Source: Tenacibaculum sp. AHE14PA (lineage in GTDB: Bacteria > Bacteroidota > Bacteroidia > Flavobacteriales > Flavobacteriaceae). Taken from it: a stretch of 64,000 nucleotides of DNA. Every line of letters starts with the position of its first letter. The stretch's first letter is position 1. The position numbers and the translations under genes are program-made. The DNA is taken from contig NZ_CP058983.1 in the NCBI RefSeq assembly GCF_019278465.1, positions 62,001-126,000 on the forward strand. The letters run 5' to 3'. Positions 51,695 to 59,694 of the stretch are shown one piece after another. The notes under the pieces were generated by a model, which worked only from the letters and a program-made list of their open reading frames with translations, was not told where the DNA came from and made no database searches.

Positions 51695-52396
51695 ATGAAA
51701 AAACTTATTATAGCTAGTACATCAACGATTCACGGAAGCGGATATTTAGAATATATATTACCAACGCTAACTACTTTCTTTAAAGAAGCGAATACTATTT
51801 TATTTATTCCTTATGCAAGGCCTGGCGGAATAAGTTACGACGAGTATACCGCTATTGCTAAAAAAGCTTTTGCTACGATTGCTAAAAAAGTAAAAGGTAT
51901 TCATGAGTTCGAGAATCCGAAGGAAGCATTAAAACAAGCGGACGGGATTTTTACAGGTGGAGGAAATACTTTTGAACTGGTAAATCAATTATATAAAAAC
52001 GATGTAATAAGTGCTTTAAAAGAAGTTGTAGAGAACGGAACGCCCTATTTAGGAACCAGTGCCGGAAGTAATATTTGCGGAGTAACGATGATGAATACCA
52101 ACGATATGCCAATTGTATATCCGCCAAGTTTTAAAACGTTAGAATTTATTCCGTTTAATATAAATGCACATTATTTAGATCCTATTGAAAATTCTACGCA
52201 TATGGGAGAAACCCGTGAAACAAGAATAAAGGAGTATCATGTATTTAATATGACTTCAGTTTTAGGTTTGCGAGAAGGAGGTTGGTTAGAAGTAAATGGA
52301 GATTCGATTGTTTTAAAAGGGAGTTTATCTGCTCGATTATTTCAAAAAGATAAGATGCCTGTTGAATTGGCAACAAATAAAGAAATAAAAATTTAG
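51695..52396 (+). CDS. pepE: Dipeptidase E (peptidase S51)
   Basis: A cytosolic serine peptidase that cleaves dipeptides with N-terminal aspartate. The 233-residue protein shows the nucleophile elbow YLGTSAGSNI, with the serine near residue 120, and the segment IFTGGGNTFELVNQL. FNINAHYLDP, with its His, is also present. All expected motifs are intact. A TTTG box lies six bases before the ATG, so the message may have almost no leader. The gene faces a terminator shared with folD. Confidence 0.95.
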   Translation: MKKLIIASTSTIHGSGYLEYILPTLTTFFKEANTILFIPYARPGGISYDEYTAIAKKAFATIAKKVKGIHEFENPKEALKQADGIFTGGGNTFELVNQLYKNDVISALKEVVENGTPYLGTSAGSNICGVTMMNTNDMPIVYPPSFKTLEFIPFNINAHYLDPIENSTHMGETRETRIKEYHVFNMTSVLGLREGGWLEVNGDSIVLKGSLSARLFQKDKMPVELATNKEIKI

Positions 52397-52399
52397 CCC

Positions 52400-52434
52400 A
52401 AAAAAACTCCAAACAAATGTTTGGAGTTTTTTTA
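52400..52434. terminator. Bidirectional terminator between pepE and folD
   Basis: AAACTCCAAAC pairs with GTTTGGAGTTT around AAAT. Runs of A and T on the two sides serve both convergent genes. Confidence 0.9.
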
Positions 52435-52438
52435 CTTG

Positions 52439-53317
52439 TTATAAATCATTTCGTTTACAAGCGAGTAATGTGTTTTTTAGTAACATGGCAATAGTCATTG
52501 GACCTACGCCACCAGGAACTGGTGTTATAAATGCTGATTTTTCAGATACTTCATTAAAAGCAACATCACCAACTAAACGAAAACCTCGTTTTTTAGAAGA
52601 GTCGGCAACACGGGTAATTCCAACATCAATAACAGTAACATTATCCTTAACCATATCGGCTTTTAAAAATTCAGGAATACCTAAAGCAGCAATAATAATA
52701 TCAGCTTGTAAAGTAATTTCTTTTAAGTTTTTGGTTCTACTATGTGTTAAAGTAACTGTTGCGTTACCTATTTTTCTTTTTTGAGCCAATAAAATACTCA
52801 TTGGGCTACCTACAATATGACTACGACCAATAACGACAACATTCTTCCCGCTAGTTTCAACATTATAGCGATCTAACAATTCTAAAATTCCAAAAGGCGT
52901 AGCAGAAATAAACGTAGGTAAGTTTAAGGCCATTTTACCAACATTTGTTGGGTGAAATCCGTCTACATCTTTATCCGGATTTACGGCCATTAATACTTTT
53001 TGTTCATCAATATGATCGGGTAGTGGTAACTGTACAATAAAACCATCAATATCATTATCGATATTTAAAATGGCAATTTCATTAAGTAATTCTTCTTCGG
53101 TTGTTTCTTCAGAAAGTCTAATTAAAGAAGATTCAAAACCTACACGGTCGCATGCTTTTACCTTAGCGTTAACATAGGTTAAACTAGCGCCATCGTTACC
53201 AACAATAATGGCTGCTAAATGAGGTGTTTTTTTATCTTGATTTTTTAAATCTAATACATCAAGAGCAATTTCTTCTTTAATATCTGCGGATGTTTTTTTA
53301 CCGTCTAGTAAAATCAT
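52439..53317 (-). CDS. folD: Methylenetetrahydrofolate dehydrogenase / methenyl-THF cyclohydrolase
   Basis: A bifunctional NADP-dependent enzyme of one-carbon metabolism. The 292-residue protein has [18 protein letters not shown] (the catalytic Lys in the YVxxK pattern), [13 protein letters not shown], the [13 protein letters not shown] block, the Rossmann [17 protein letters not shown], and the C-terminal [16 protein letters not shown]. It is complete. It lies 75 bp downstream of ffh, beyond a terminator. Confidence 0.97.
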   Translation of the reverse strand: MILLDGKKTSADIKEEIALDVLDLKNQDKKTPHLAAIIVGNDGASLTYVNAKVKACDRVGFESSLIRLSEETTEEELLNEIAILNIDNDIDGFIVQLPLPDHIDEQKVLMAVNPDKDVDGFHPTNVGKMALNLPTFISATPFGILELLDRYNVETSGKNVVVIGRSHIVGSPMSILLAQKRKIGNATVTLTHSRTKNLKEITLQADIIIAALGIPEFLKADMVKDNVTVIDVGITRVADSSKKRGFRLVGDVAFNEVSEKSAFITPVPGGVGPMTIAMLLKNTLLACKRNDL

Positions 53318-53352
53318 TGTGTTGTTGTGTTGTAGTGATTGTTAAACTTATA

Positions 53353-53389
53353 TGTAAAAAAAAAGAGAAGCCACAGCAGCTTCTCTTTT
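53353..53389 (-). terminator. Terminator of ffh
   Basis: AAAAGAGAAGC (53361-53371) pairs with GCTTCTCTTTT (53379-53389). On the minus strand it is followed by more than eight T. It lies four bases after the ffh stop and before folD. Confidence 0.88.
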
Positions 53390-53392
53390 ATA

Positions 53393-54721
53393 TTATTTCA
53401 TTCCTTTCATCATTTGCATCATTTTTCTTCCGCCACCACCTTGCATCATTTTCATCATTTTGCTCATCTGATTGAACTGCTTCATTAACTGGTTTATTTC
53501 TTGAACAGAGGTACCAGAACCTTTTGCTATTCTTTTCTTACGACTTGCGTTTATGGAAGAAGGTGTACTTCTTTCTAGCGGAGTCATAGATTGTATAATT
53601 GCTTCGATACCTGTAAAAGCATCGTCTTCTATTTCAACATCTTTTAGGGCTTTTCCTGCACCAGGAATCATACCTACAAGATCTTTCATGCTACCCATTT
53701 TTTTGATTTGTTGTATTTGACTTAAAAAGTCATCAAAACCAAACTGATCTTTAGCAATCTTCTTTTGTAATTTTCTAGCTTCATCTTCATCGTATTGTTC
53801 TTGAGCACGTTCTACTAAAGAGATAACGTCTCCCATACCCAAAATACGATCTGCCATACGATCTGGATAGAATACATCAATTGCATCCATCTTTTCACCA
53901 GTACCAATAAACTTAATTGGTTTATTTACGACCGATTTTATCGATAAAGCAGCTCCACCACGTGTATCACCATCTAATTTGGTTAATACAACACCATCGA
54001 AGTTTAAAATATCATTAAAGGCTTTTGCAGTATTTACAGCATCTTGCCCTGTCATAGCATCTACAACAAATAATGTTTCTTGCGGATTAACAGCTTTGTG
54101 AATGTTAGAAATTTCATTCATCATTTCTTCATCAACAGCTAAACGACCGGCAGTATCAATAATAACTACATTCTTACCGTTTGCTTTTGCATGCTTAATA
54201 GCATTTAAAGAAATTTCAACAGGATTTTTATTTTCTACTTCAGCATATACATCAACACCAATTTGTTCTCCAACAACTTGTAACTGATTAATAGCGGCAG
54301 GACGATACACATCACAACCTACTAATAATACTTCTTTAGATTTTTTAGTTTTTAAGAAGTTAGCCAATTTACCAGAAAAGGTAGTTTTACCAGATCCTTG
54401 TAAACCAGACATTAAAATTACACTAAGAGAGCCGCCTAAGTTAACACCAACAGTATCACCTCCCATTAATTCAGTAAGTTCGTCTTTAACTAACTTTACC
54501 ATTAATTGGCCAGGGTTTAACGTAGTTAATACGTCTTGACCTATCGCTTTTTTCTGAACTCTTTTTGTAAAATCTTTAGCTATCTTAAAGTTAACATCGG
54601 CATCCAATAAAGCTCTACGAACTTCCTTTAGCGTTTCTGCAACATTAACTTCAGTAATTTTTCCGTGTCCTTTAAGCGTGTGTAACGCTTTATCTAACTT
54701 TTCACTTAAATTATTAAACAT
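53393..54721 (-). CDS. ffh: Signal recognition particle protein Ffh
   Basis: The SRP GTPase that targets nascent membrane and exported proteins to the Sec translocon with 4.5S RNA and FtsY. The 442-residue protein has the N domain, the G domain with GLQGSGKTTFSGKLA (G1), IIDTAGRLAVDE (G3) and VLTKLDGDTRGGAALS (G4 and the following loop). The methionine-rich M domain has QLMKQFNQMSKMMKMMQGG near the end. The tail GRKMMQMMKGMK is typical of Bacteroidota. A TATATTTG promoter element lies at 54746-54753. Confidence 0.98.
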   Translation of the reverse strand: MFNNLSEKLDKALHTLKGHGKITEVNVAETLKEVRRALLDADVNFKIAKDFTKRVQKKAIGQDVLTTLNPGQLMVKLVKDELTELMGGDTVGVNLGGSLSVILMSGLQGSGKTTFSGKLANFLKTKKSKEVLLVGCDVYRPAAINQLQVVGEQIGVDVYAEVENKNPVEISLNAIKHAKANGKNVVIIDTAGRLAVDEEMMNEISNIHKAVNPQETLFVVDAMTGQDAVNTAKAFNDILNFDGVVLTKLDGDTRGGAALSIKSVVNKPIKFIGTGEKMDAIDVFYPDRMADRILGMGDVISLVERAQEQYDEDEARKLQKKIAKDQFGFDDFLSQIQQIKKMGSMKDLVGMIPGAGKALKDVEIEDDAFTGIEAIIQSMTPLERSTPSSINASRKKRIAKGSGTSVQEINQLMKQFNQMSKMMKMMQGGGGRKMMQMMKGMK

Positions 54722-54745
54722 GTATCGGCTTCATTTTTAGAGGCA

Positions 54746-54753
54746 CAAATATA
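54746..54753 (-). promoter_or_regulatory. Promoter -7 element of ffh
   Basis: The minus strand reads TATATTTG, a full TAnnTTTG match, 24 bp before the ATG at 54721. Confidence 0.7.
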
Positions 54754-54758
54754 GTAAT

Positions 54759-54795
54759 TAGACTTTAGATGTTAGACTTTAGATGCTAGATTTTT
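54759..54795. repeat. Short 14-bp tandem repeat upstream of ffh
   Basis: TAGACTTTAGATGT (54759-54772) is repeated as TAGACTTTAGATGC (54773-54786) and followed by a partial third unit. It overlaps the region where the ffh -33 element would be expected. No function is apparent. Confidence 0.6.
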
Positions 54796-54865
54796 AGTCT
54801 TTTTTTAAGAAAAATAGATGATAAATAAAATTAAGTAATTTTTCAAGAAGGTTAAAAATTAAAAA

Positions 54866-55390
54866 CTAATGCTTCTCTTTTAAAATAGTAGTGTGATGCT
54901 CGGTATGATAACCAGTCCACATAATAATTTCTCTAATTGGCATTTTACCCATTAATGGATGAGGAAGAATTAGGGAATTTAAATCTTTGTTTTTCCAACG
55001 TTTCGTTTTGTGTTGTAGTTTTTTATTTTGTACTTGAAGAGTTGCTAATAATTGGTTAAATTTAATTTTTGAAGGTGTTTTTATTTCAATATTAAATTTC
55101 CTGGCTCTTTCTTGATTTTTAGAAAGCTTCTCTTGATAGCGTTTTGCAACTTCATCATAAGAACGAACTTCTCTGTTTGAACTTCCGAATTTATATTTTA
55201 ATAAAAATTTAGGATAACTCAATGCATTATTTACTTGCTTTATTGAAGCTACTAAATGAACAATGTGTTGTCCGGTAGTCCATTTTCCTTCAGGACCCTT
55301 TTCATAAGAATCTTCAGGTTGTTTATGTATCCAATTAAATAATTCTTGATGTTTATCCTCTAATAAAGAAATTATAGTTTCTTTTTCCAT
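54866..55390 (-). CDS. DinB-like (four-helix bundle) protein
   Basis: A 174-residue protein of the DinB/YfiT metalloenzyme superfamily. Potential metal-binding histidines lie in TTGQHIVHLVASIKQ near 40-55 and in WTGYHTEHHTTILK near the C-terminus, the usual three-histidine arrangement. Superfamily members include thiol transferases and hydrolases, but no substrate can be assigned here. I chose the ATG at 55390 (MEKETIISLL), since the upstream in-frame ATG at 55411 adds seven atypical residues. It is adjacent to a second DinB-like gene. Confidence 0.85.
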   Translation of the reverse strand: MEKETIISLLEDKHQELFNWIHKQPEDSYEKGPEGKWTTGQHIVHLVASIKQVNNALSYPKFLLKYKFGSSNREVRSYDEVAKRYQEKLSKNQERARKFNIEIKTPSKIKFNQLLATLQVQNKKLQHKTKRWKNKDLNSLILPHPLMGKMPIREIIMWTGYHTEHHTTILKEKH

Positions 55391-55445
55391 TATAAAATAG
55401 TTTTTTTGCAAACCTGAAATTTATTCAAGTAAACGGATTTGTTTT

Positions 55446-56000
55446 TCATAAATCGTCTGTAAAATGTTTACGAGATTTTTCTTTACTAAACTTTTCAGCA
55501 TTATATTCTTTAGAGTTTCCTTTTGCTACAGATAAAGATTTCCAATCATCTCCAGTTGATAATTTACCTAAAAAAACGATTTGACCTACGTGATACGAAT
55601 AGTGACATAATTGTCTATTTATGGCTTCAGTTATACTATGACCTTGGTTTCTGATATAAACTATAGTATCAGAATTTTCTTTAGTTATAGTATTTAGTGC
55701 GTTAAATAAACATTGCCAACCCATTTCCCAATAAGCGATTACTTCTTCTTGTGAGGTAAAAGAATTTATAAATTCATCATCTCGGTTACGCCATTCTTTT
55801 TCTCCATCTTCTGTTAAAAAACAGGTCCAACGAGAACGCATATTGCCTGATATATGTTTTACAATAATAGCTATAGAACTGTCTTCTTTATTTTGTTTCC
55901 AGAAAAACTGATCACGATTTAATTGCGCAAATGTTTTATCTCCTAAAAGTTTATAATATTCAAACTGTTTTATTGCACTTGGTAAGTAAGATGCATCCAT
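55446..56000 (-). CDS. DUF1572/DinB-like protein
   Basis: A 184-residue four-helix protein resembling DUF1572. Candidate metal ligands are His in IIVKHISGNMRSRW near 50 and the pair in QLCHYSYHVGQIVFLGK near 135. EDGEKEWRNRDDEF is a family-like loop. It is a distant relative of the next gene on this strand, and no reaction is known to me. The ATG lies directly at the end of the msrB terminator U-tract (56001-56006), an unusual arrangement. Confidence 0.85.
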   Translation of the reverse strand: MDASYLPSAIKQFEYYKLLGDKTFAQLNRDQFFWKQNKEDSSIAIIVKHISGNMRSRWTCFLTEDGEKEWRNRDDEFINSFTSQEEVIAYWEMGWQCLFNALNTITKENSDTIVYIRNQGHSITEAINRQLCHYSYHVGQIVFLGKLSTGDDWKSLSVAKGNSKEYNAEKFSKEKSRKHFTDDL

Positions 56001-56027
56001 AAAAAAAGAGCTGATTATATCAGCTCT
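56001..56027 (-). terminator. Terminator of msrB, abutting the next start codon
   Basis: AGAGCTGAT (56007-56015) pairs with ATCAGCTCT (56019-56027) around a three-base loop. On the minus strand six or more T follow at once, and the last of them touches the ATG of the DUF1572-type gene at 56000. Confidence 0.85.
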
Positions 56028-56048
56028 AATGTACTATTTTTAATTGAA

Positions 56049-56516
56049 TTATTTTTTATGGATAAAATTTAGTGCAGCGCCATTAATACAATGACGAATG
56101 CCTGTTGTTTTTGTTGGGCCATCATTAAATGCATGTCCTAAATGACCGCCACAAGTATTGCATTTTAACTCGGTACGTGCATGACCTATTTTATAATCAA
56201 CATCTAATTCAACATTTTTTTCTATCGCCCTATCAAAAGCAGGCCAACCAGAACGAGAATCATACTTGTTTTTAGATTTATACAGAGGTGTATTGCAAGC
56301 GGCGCAAACATATAACCCTTTTTTATAATTATTATTTAAAGAGCTAGAGTTTTGACGTTCGGTACCAGCCTCTCTAAGAACGTAATATTGTATTGGTGTT
56401 AAAATACTTTTCCATTCTTTAGCTGTTTTTGAAACTTTATATGTTTTTTTGTCTTGAGCAATCCCCGAACAATTAACAAATGTTATTAAAAATAAAGCTA
56501 TTATACTATTTTTCAT
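56049..56516 (-). CDS. msrB: Peptide-methionine (R)-S-oxide reductase, exported
   Basis: It repairs R-methionine sulfoxide in proteins. The 155-residue precursor has a signal peptide (MKNSIIALFLITFVNC), with Cys16 a possible but atypical lipidation site. The MsrB domain has two CxxC zinc motifs (VCAACNTP and LKCNTCGGH), SRSGWPAF, GHLGHAFND and RHCINGAAL with the catalytic cysteine. An envelope location would suit repair of oxidised surface proteins. It lies three bases downstream of the alpha/beta-hydrolase gene and ends in the terminator at 56001-56027. Confidence 0.95.
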   Translation of the reverse strand: MKNSIIALFLITFVNCSGIAQDKKTYKVSKTAKEWKSILTPIQYYVLREAGTERQNSSSLNNNYKKGLYVCAACNTPLYKSKNKYDSRSGWPAFDRAIEKNVELDVDYKIGHARTELKCNTCGGHLGHAFNDGPTKTTGIRHCINGAALNFIHKK

Positions 56517-56518
56517 AA

Positions 56519-57385
56519 TTACTGAATAATAAAATCAACAATATCAGAAGTTACCTTTTTGTTACGAAGTATTTTAGTGTGACCTAAGCCTTTGGTGATT
56601 AAAAGTTTTCCTTCTTTTGTATTTTGACGAATATTTATTGCGCAACTTACAGGAACATCGCCATCATTAGAATCATGAACTATTAAAACAGGAATGTTTA
56701 TATTTTTAGCAACAATACTCGATGAATGAAGATCTATGTCTGTATTCCATTGTTTATCAAAAATGCTTTTCATTTTAGAAGCAACAACCGACTTTACTTT
56801 TAAGTTTTTAGTAAAGTTTAAAATAACGTCAGAAATTTTATCAGCAGCACCAACAGTTACCAACTTATTAATTTTAAAATTATCAGCCACACTGTTGTAT
56901 AAACACATACCACCAAAAGAATGCCCTACGGCAGCATCAAAAGGTCCAAAGTGATTGTCTATTTCGGTAATGGTGTCTAAAAAATCGGGCATCATCGTTG
57001 TTTTTCCTTCAGAGTTACCGTGAGCAGGACCATCAAAAGAGATAACCATATATCCTTTTTCTAAAAGTTTATCAGCAATCATAAATAATTGTGTGCTTCT
57101 TCCAGCCCAACCGTGTACTAGTAAAACTTTCTTTTTAGAATATCCATAAGATAGTATTTCTACTTTTTTAGAAATATTAGGTATGGTTATTGTTTTCTTC
57201 TGTGCGCTTTTTAGCATTACTTTTTCTCTTTTCGGGATAGTAAATTTTATAGGAGTGCTAAATAATTTTATGCCAAGCTTAGCTGTTAAACTGGTTGAGA
57301 AAAACTGAGTAGTTTTCGCTACTAATATAATTGGTTTAGGAATACTTAAACTTGGAGGAAATAATATTGAATTTTTAAAATTCAT
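56519..57385 (-). CDS. Alpha/beta hydrolase
   Basis: A 288-residue enzyme with the alpha/beta-hydrolase fold. The oxyanion-side VLLVHGWAGRSTQLF lies near 90-105, the nucleophile elbow GHSFGGM near 165 holds the serine, and the acid and His regions follow in LIVHDSNDGDVPVS and KGLGHTKILR near the C-terminus. The catalytic triad appears complete. The substrate is unknown. The N-terminal 70 residues include a hydrophobic stretch with several prolines, perhaps a membrane or lid segment. Co-transcription with msrB is likely from the three-base gap. Confidence 0.9.
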   Translation of the reverse strand: MNFKNSILFPPSLSIPKPIILVAKTTQFFSTSLTAKLGIKLFSTPIKFTIPKREKVMLKSAQKKTITIPNISKKVEILSYGYSKKKVLLVHGWAGRSTQLFMIADKLLEKGYMVISFDGPAHGNSEGKTTMMPDFLDTITEIDNHFGPFDAAVGHSFGGMCLYNSVADNFKINKLVTVGAADKISDVILNFTKNLKVKSVVASKMKSIFDKQWNTDIDLHSSSIVAKNINIPVLIVHDSNDGDVPVSCAINIRQNTKEGKLLITKGLGHTKILRNKKVTSDIVDFIIQ

Positions 57386-57443
57386 GTAAATAATTTTTAA
57401 GATAAAGATAGAATTTGTAAGTTTAAACGTACAAATTGTTTAC

Positions 57444-57451
57444 TACTTTTG
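57444..57451 (+). promoter_or_regulatory. Promoter -7 element of the M48 lipoprotein gene
   Basis: TACTTTTG matches TAnnTTTG, 61 bp before the ATG at 57513. No well-spaced -33 box is visible. Confidence 0.5.
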
Positions 57452-57512
57452 TGAGACTATTTTTTAGTGTGTCTTAACTAAAACAATCAAAAATAAATAA
57501 AAACAATAATAA

Positions 57513-58322
57513 ATGAAAAGAATTATAGCCATAGGAATTGTTGCAATATTTTTAATACAGTGTAGTACAGTGCCTATTACAGGAAGAAAACGACTTAACT
57601 TTGTAAGTGACGCAGAAGTGTTACCTGCTAGTTTTGCACAATATAAAGGGTTTTTAGAAGAAAATAAATTATCTAAAGACGTTTCTAAATCTAATCAAAT
57701 TAAAAGAGTAGGTAAAAATATTTCGGAAGCTGTAGATCGTTTCATGAGAGCAAACGGAATGAAATCTGAAGCAGATTCCTATAAATGGGAGTTTAATTTA
57801 GTAGAAGATAAAACTGTAAATGCTTGGTGTTTACCAGGAGGTAAAGTTGTTTTTTATACAGGTATCTTACCAATTTGTGCTAACGAAGACGGTATTGCTG
57901 CGGTTATGGGGCACGAAGTAGCACATGCTTTTGCAAAGCATGGTCAAGAACGTATGTCTACTGGGCAATTACAACAATTAGGTGGTGCAGCAGTAGCTTT
58001 AGGTACTAGAAATAGTAAAAATTCAGCTATTTTTAATACAGCTTATGGTTTGGGAACTCAAGTAGGTGTAATGTTGCCTTTTAGTAGAAGTCACGAAACA
58101 GAAGCAGATAAATTAGGTTTAGTGTTTATGTTAATGGCGGGTTATAATGGTTCGGAAGCTGCCGAGGTTTGGGTTAGGATGAGTCAACGAACAAAAGGAC
58201 AAAAAGCTCCGGCAGAATTTATGAGCACACACCCTTCTAATCAAACACGTATTAATACACTTAGATCGTATTTACCAGAAGCAAAAAAATTAGCAGCAAA
58301 ATTTAATGTACCTGGAAAATAA
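57513..58322 (+). CDS. M48-family metallopeptidase lipoprotein
   Basis: A 269-residue envelope-anchored zinc protease related to LoiP/YcaL and the Oma1 group. The signal peptide with lipobox IFLIQC (Cys17) is followed by STVPITGRKRLNFVSD, a motif common to these lipoproteins. HEVAH lies at 134-138, and the third ligand Glu lies further on in SRSHETEADKLGLVFM. The peptidase probably clears damaged outer-membrane proteins. The C-terminal tail includes the conserved MSTHPSNQTRINTLR. Confidence 0.95.
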   Translation: MKRIIAIGIVAIFLIQCSTVPITGRKRLNFVSDAEVLPASFAQYKGFLEENKLSKDVSKSNQIKRVGKNISEAVDRFMRANGMKSEADSYKWEFNLVEDKTVNAWCLPGGKVVFYTGILPICANEDGIAAVMGHEVAHAFAKHGQERMSTGQLQQLGGAAVALGTRNSKNSAIFNTAYGLGTQVGVMLPFSRSHETEADKLGLVFMLMAGYNGSEAAEVWVRMSQRTKGQKAPAEFMSTHPSNQTRINTLRSYLPEAKKLAAKFNVPGK

Positions 58323-58348
58323 TTAGAGAGTAAATTATATTATATTGC

Positions 58349-58379
58349 AAACCGTTCATTTTATGAGCGGTTTTTTTAT
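58349..58379 (+). terminator. Terminator of the M48 gene
   Basis: AAACCGTTCA pairs with TGAGCGGTTT (one G-U pair) around TTTTA, followed by seven T. It lies 27 bp after the stop. Confidence 0.85.
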
Positions 58380-58396
58380 TATAAGATATTAGATAT

Positions 58397-59692
58397 ATGT
58401 ATAAAATAGGAGATAAGAAATTAATTAATGCATGGGCATTTTACGATTGGGCAAACTCAGTATATTCTTTAGTAATTAGTACTGCTGTTTTTCCGTTGTA
58501 TTATAGTGCGGTAACAAAAGGACAAACAGTTCGTTTTTTAGGAATGGATTGGGAGCACCCAGATAGCTTGTACAGTTATGCATTGTCATTTTCTTTTTTA
58601 GTAGTAGCATTTATTTCTCCAATTTTATCAGGAATTGCTGATTATACTGGGAGTAAGAAAAAATTCATGAAATTTTTCTGTTGGATGGGAGGTTTATCTG
58701 TAATTGCATTGTATTTCTTTGAAGGCATAGATACGGTTTGGATCGGTATCTGGTTTACCATTTTAGCAAGTATCGGTTTTTGGGCAAGTTGGGTTTTTTA
58801 TAATGCATATTTACCAGAAATAGCTTTGCCAGAACAACAAGATAGAGCGAGTGCAAAAGGTTTTATCTATGGATATATTGGTTCAGTTGTTTTATTGATA
58901 ATAAATTTAGGAATGATTATGTTTCCTGAAACATTAGGAATTACATCTGGTATGGCATCTCGACTTTCTTTCGTGATGGTTGGTATTTGGTGGATTGGTT
59001 TTGCCCAAATAACCTTTCGCCGTTTACCAGGAGATATTTATAATAAACAACCTGATAATGATTATATATGGAAAGGCTATAGAGAGCTTAAAATTGTATT
59101 TAAAGAAGTTTTAAATTATCCTACTTTAAAACGATTTTTATTAGCTTTTTTCTTTTTGAGTATTGGTGTGCAAACCATCATTTTAATGGCGGCTATTTTT
59201 GGGTCATCAGAATTAGGCTTAGAATCAACAAATATGATTGCTACCATATTACTAGTGCAAGTTGTAGCTATTTTCGGAGCCTTAATTTTTTCTAGATTTT
59301 CAGATAAGTACGGAAATTTTAAAGCCTTAAAATTGACGATTGCTATATGGATGCTTGTTTGCTTTTTTGCATTTTCATTAGATAAATCTCAAGAAAATGT
59401 GGCGCTATATTTTTACGGATTAGGAGGTATGTTGGGGTTGGTACAAGGAGCTATACAGTCGCTAACACGATCTACGTATTCTAAATTATTACCAGAAACA
59501 GAAGACCACGCAACGTATTTTAGTTTTTATGATGTAACAGAAAAAATAGCAATTGTTTTAGGAACTTCTGTTTACGGAGCGTTATATGCAATTACCGATT
59601 CTATGCAATGGTCAGTTTTATGTTTAGCTATTTTCTTTTTAATATCATTCATTATTTTAAGTACGCTAAAGAGAACTAAATACGTAGCCTAA
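58397..59692 (+). CDS. UMF1-type (Atg22-like) MFS transporter
   Basis: A 431-residue inner-membrane transporter with twelve predicted helices. The signature NAWAFYDWANSVYSLVISTA near the N-terminus and the loop GIADYTGSKKKFMKFF mark the UMF1/Atg22-like MFS branch. GAIQSLTRSTYSKLLPE precedes the last helices. The substrate is unknown; the yeast homologue exports amino acids from the vacuole. Its stop lies two bases from the stop of the convergent pseudouridine synthase, with no terminator. Confidence 0.93.
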   Translation: MYKIGDKKLINAWAFYDWANSVYSLVISTAVFPLYYSAVTKGQTVRFLGMDWEHPDSLYSYALSFSFLVVAFISPILSGIADYTGSKKKFMKFFCWMGGLSVIALYFFEGIDTVWIGIWFTILASIGFWASWVFYNAYLPEIALPEQQDRASAKGFIYGYIGSVVLLIINLGMIMFPETLGITSGMASRLSFVMVGIWWIGFAQITFRRLPGDIYNKQPDNDYIWKGYRELKIVFKEVLNYPTLKRFLLAFFFLSIGVQTIILMAAIFGSSELGLESTNMIATILLVQVVAIFGALIFSRFSDKYGNFKALKLTIAIWMLVCFFAFSLDKSQENVALYFYGLGGMLGLVQGAIQSLTRSTYSKLLPETEDHATYFSFYDVTEKIAIVLGTSVYGALYAITDSMQWSVLCLAIFFLISFIILSTLKRTKYVA

Positions 59693-59694
59693 TT

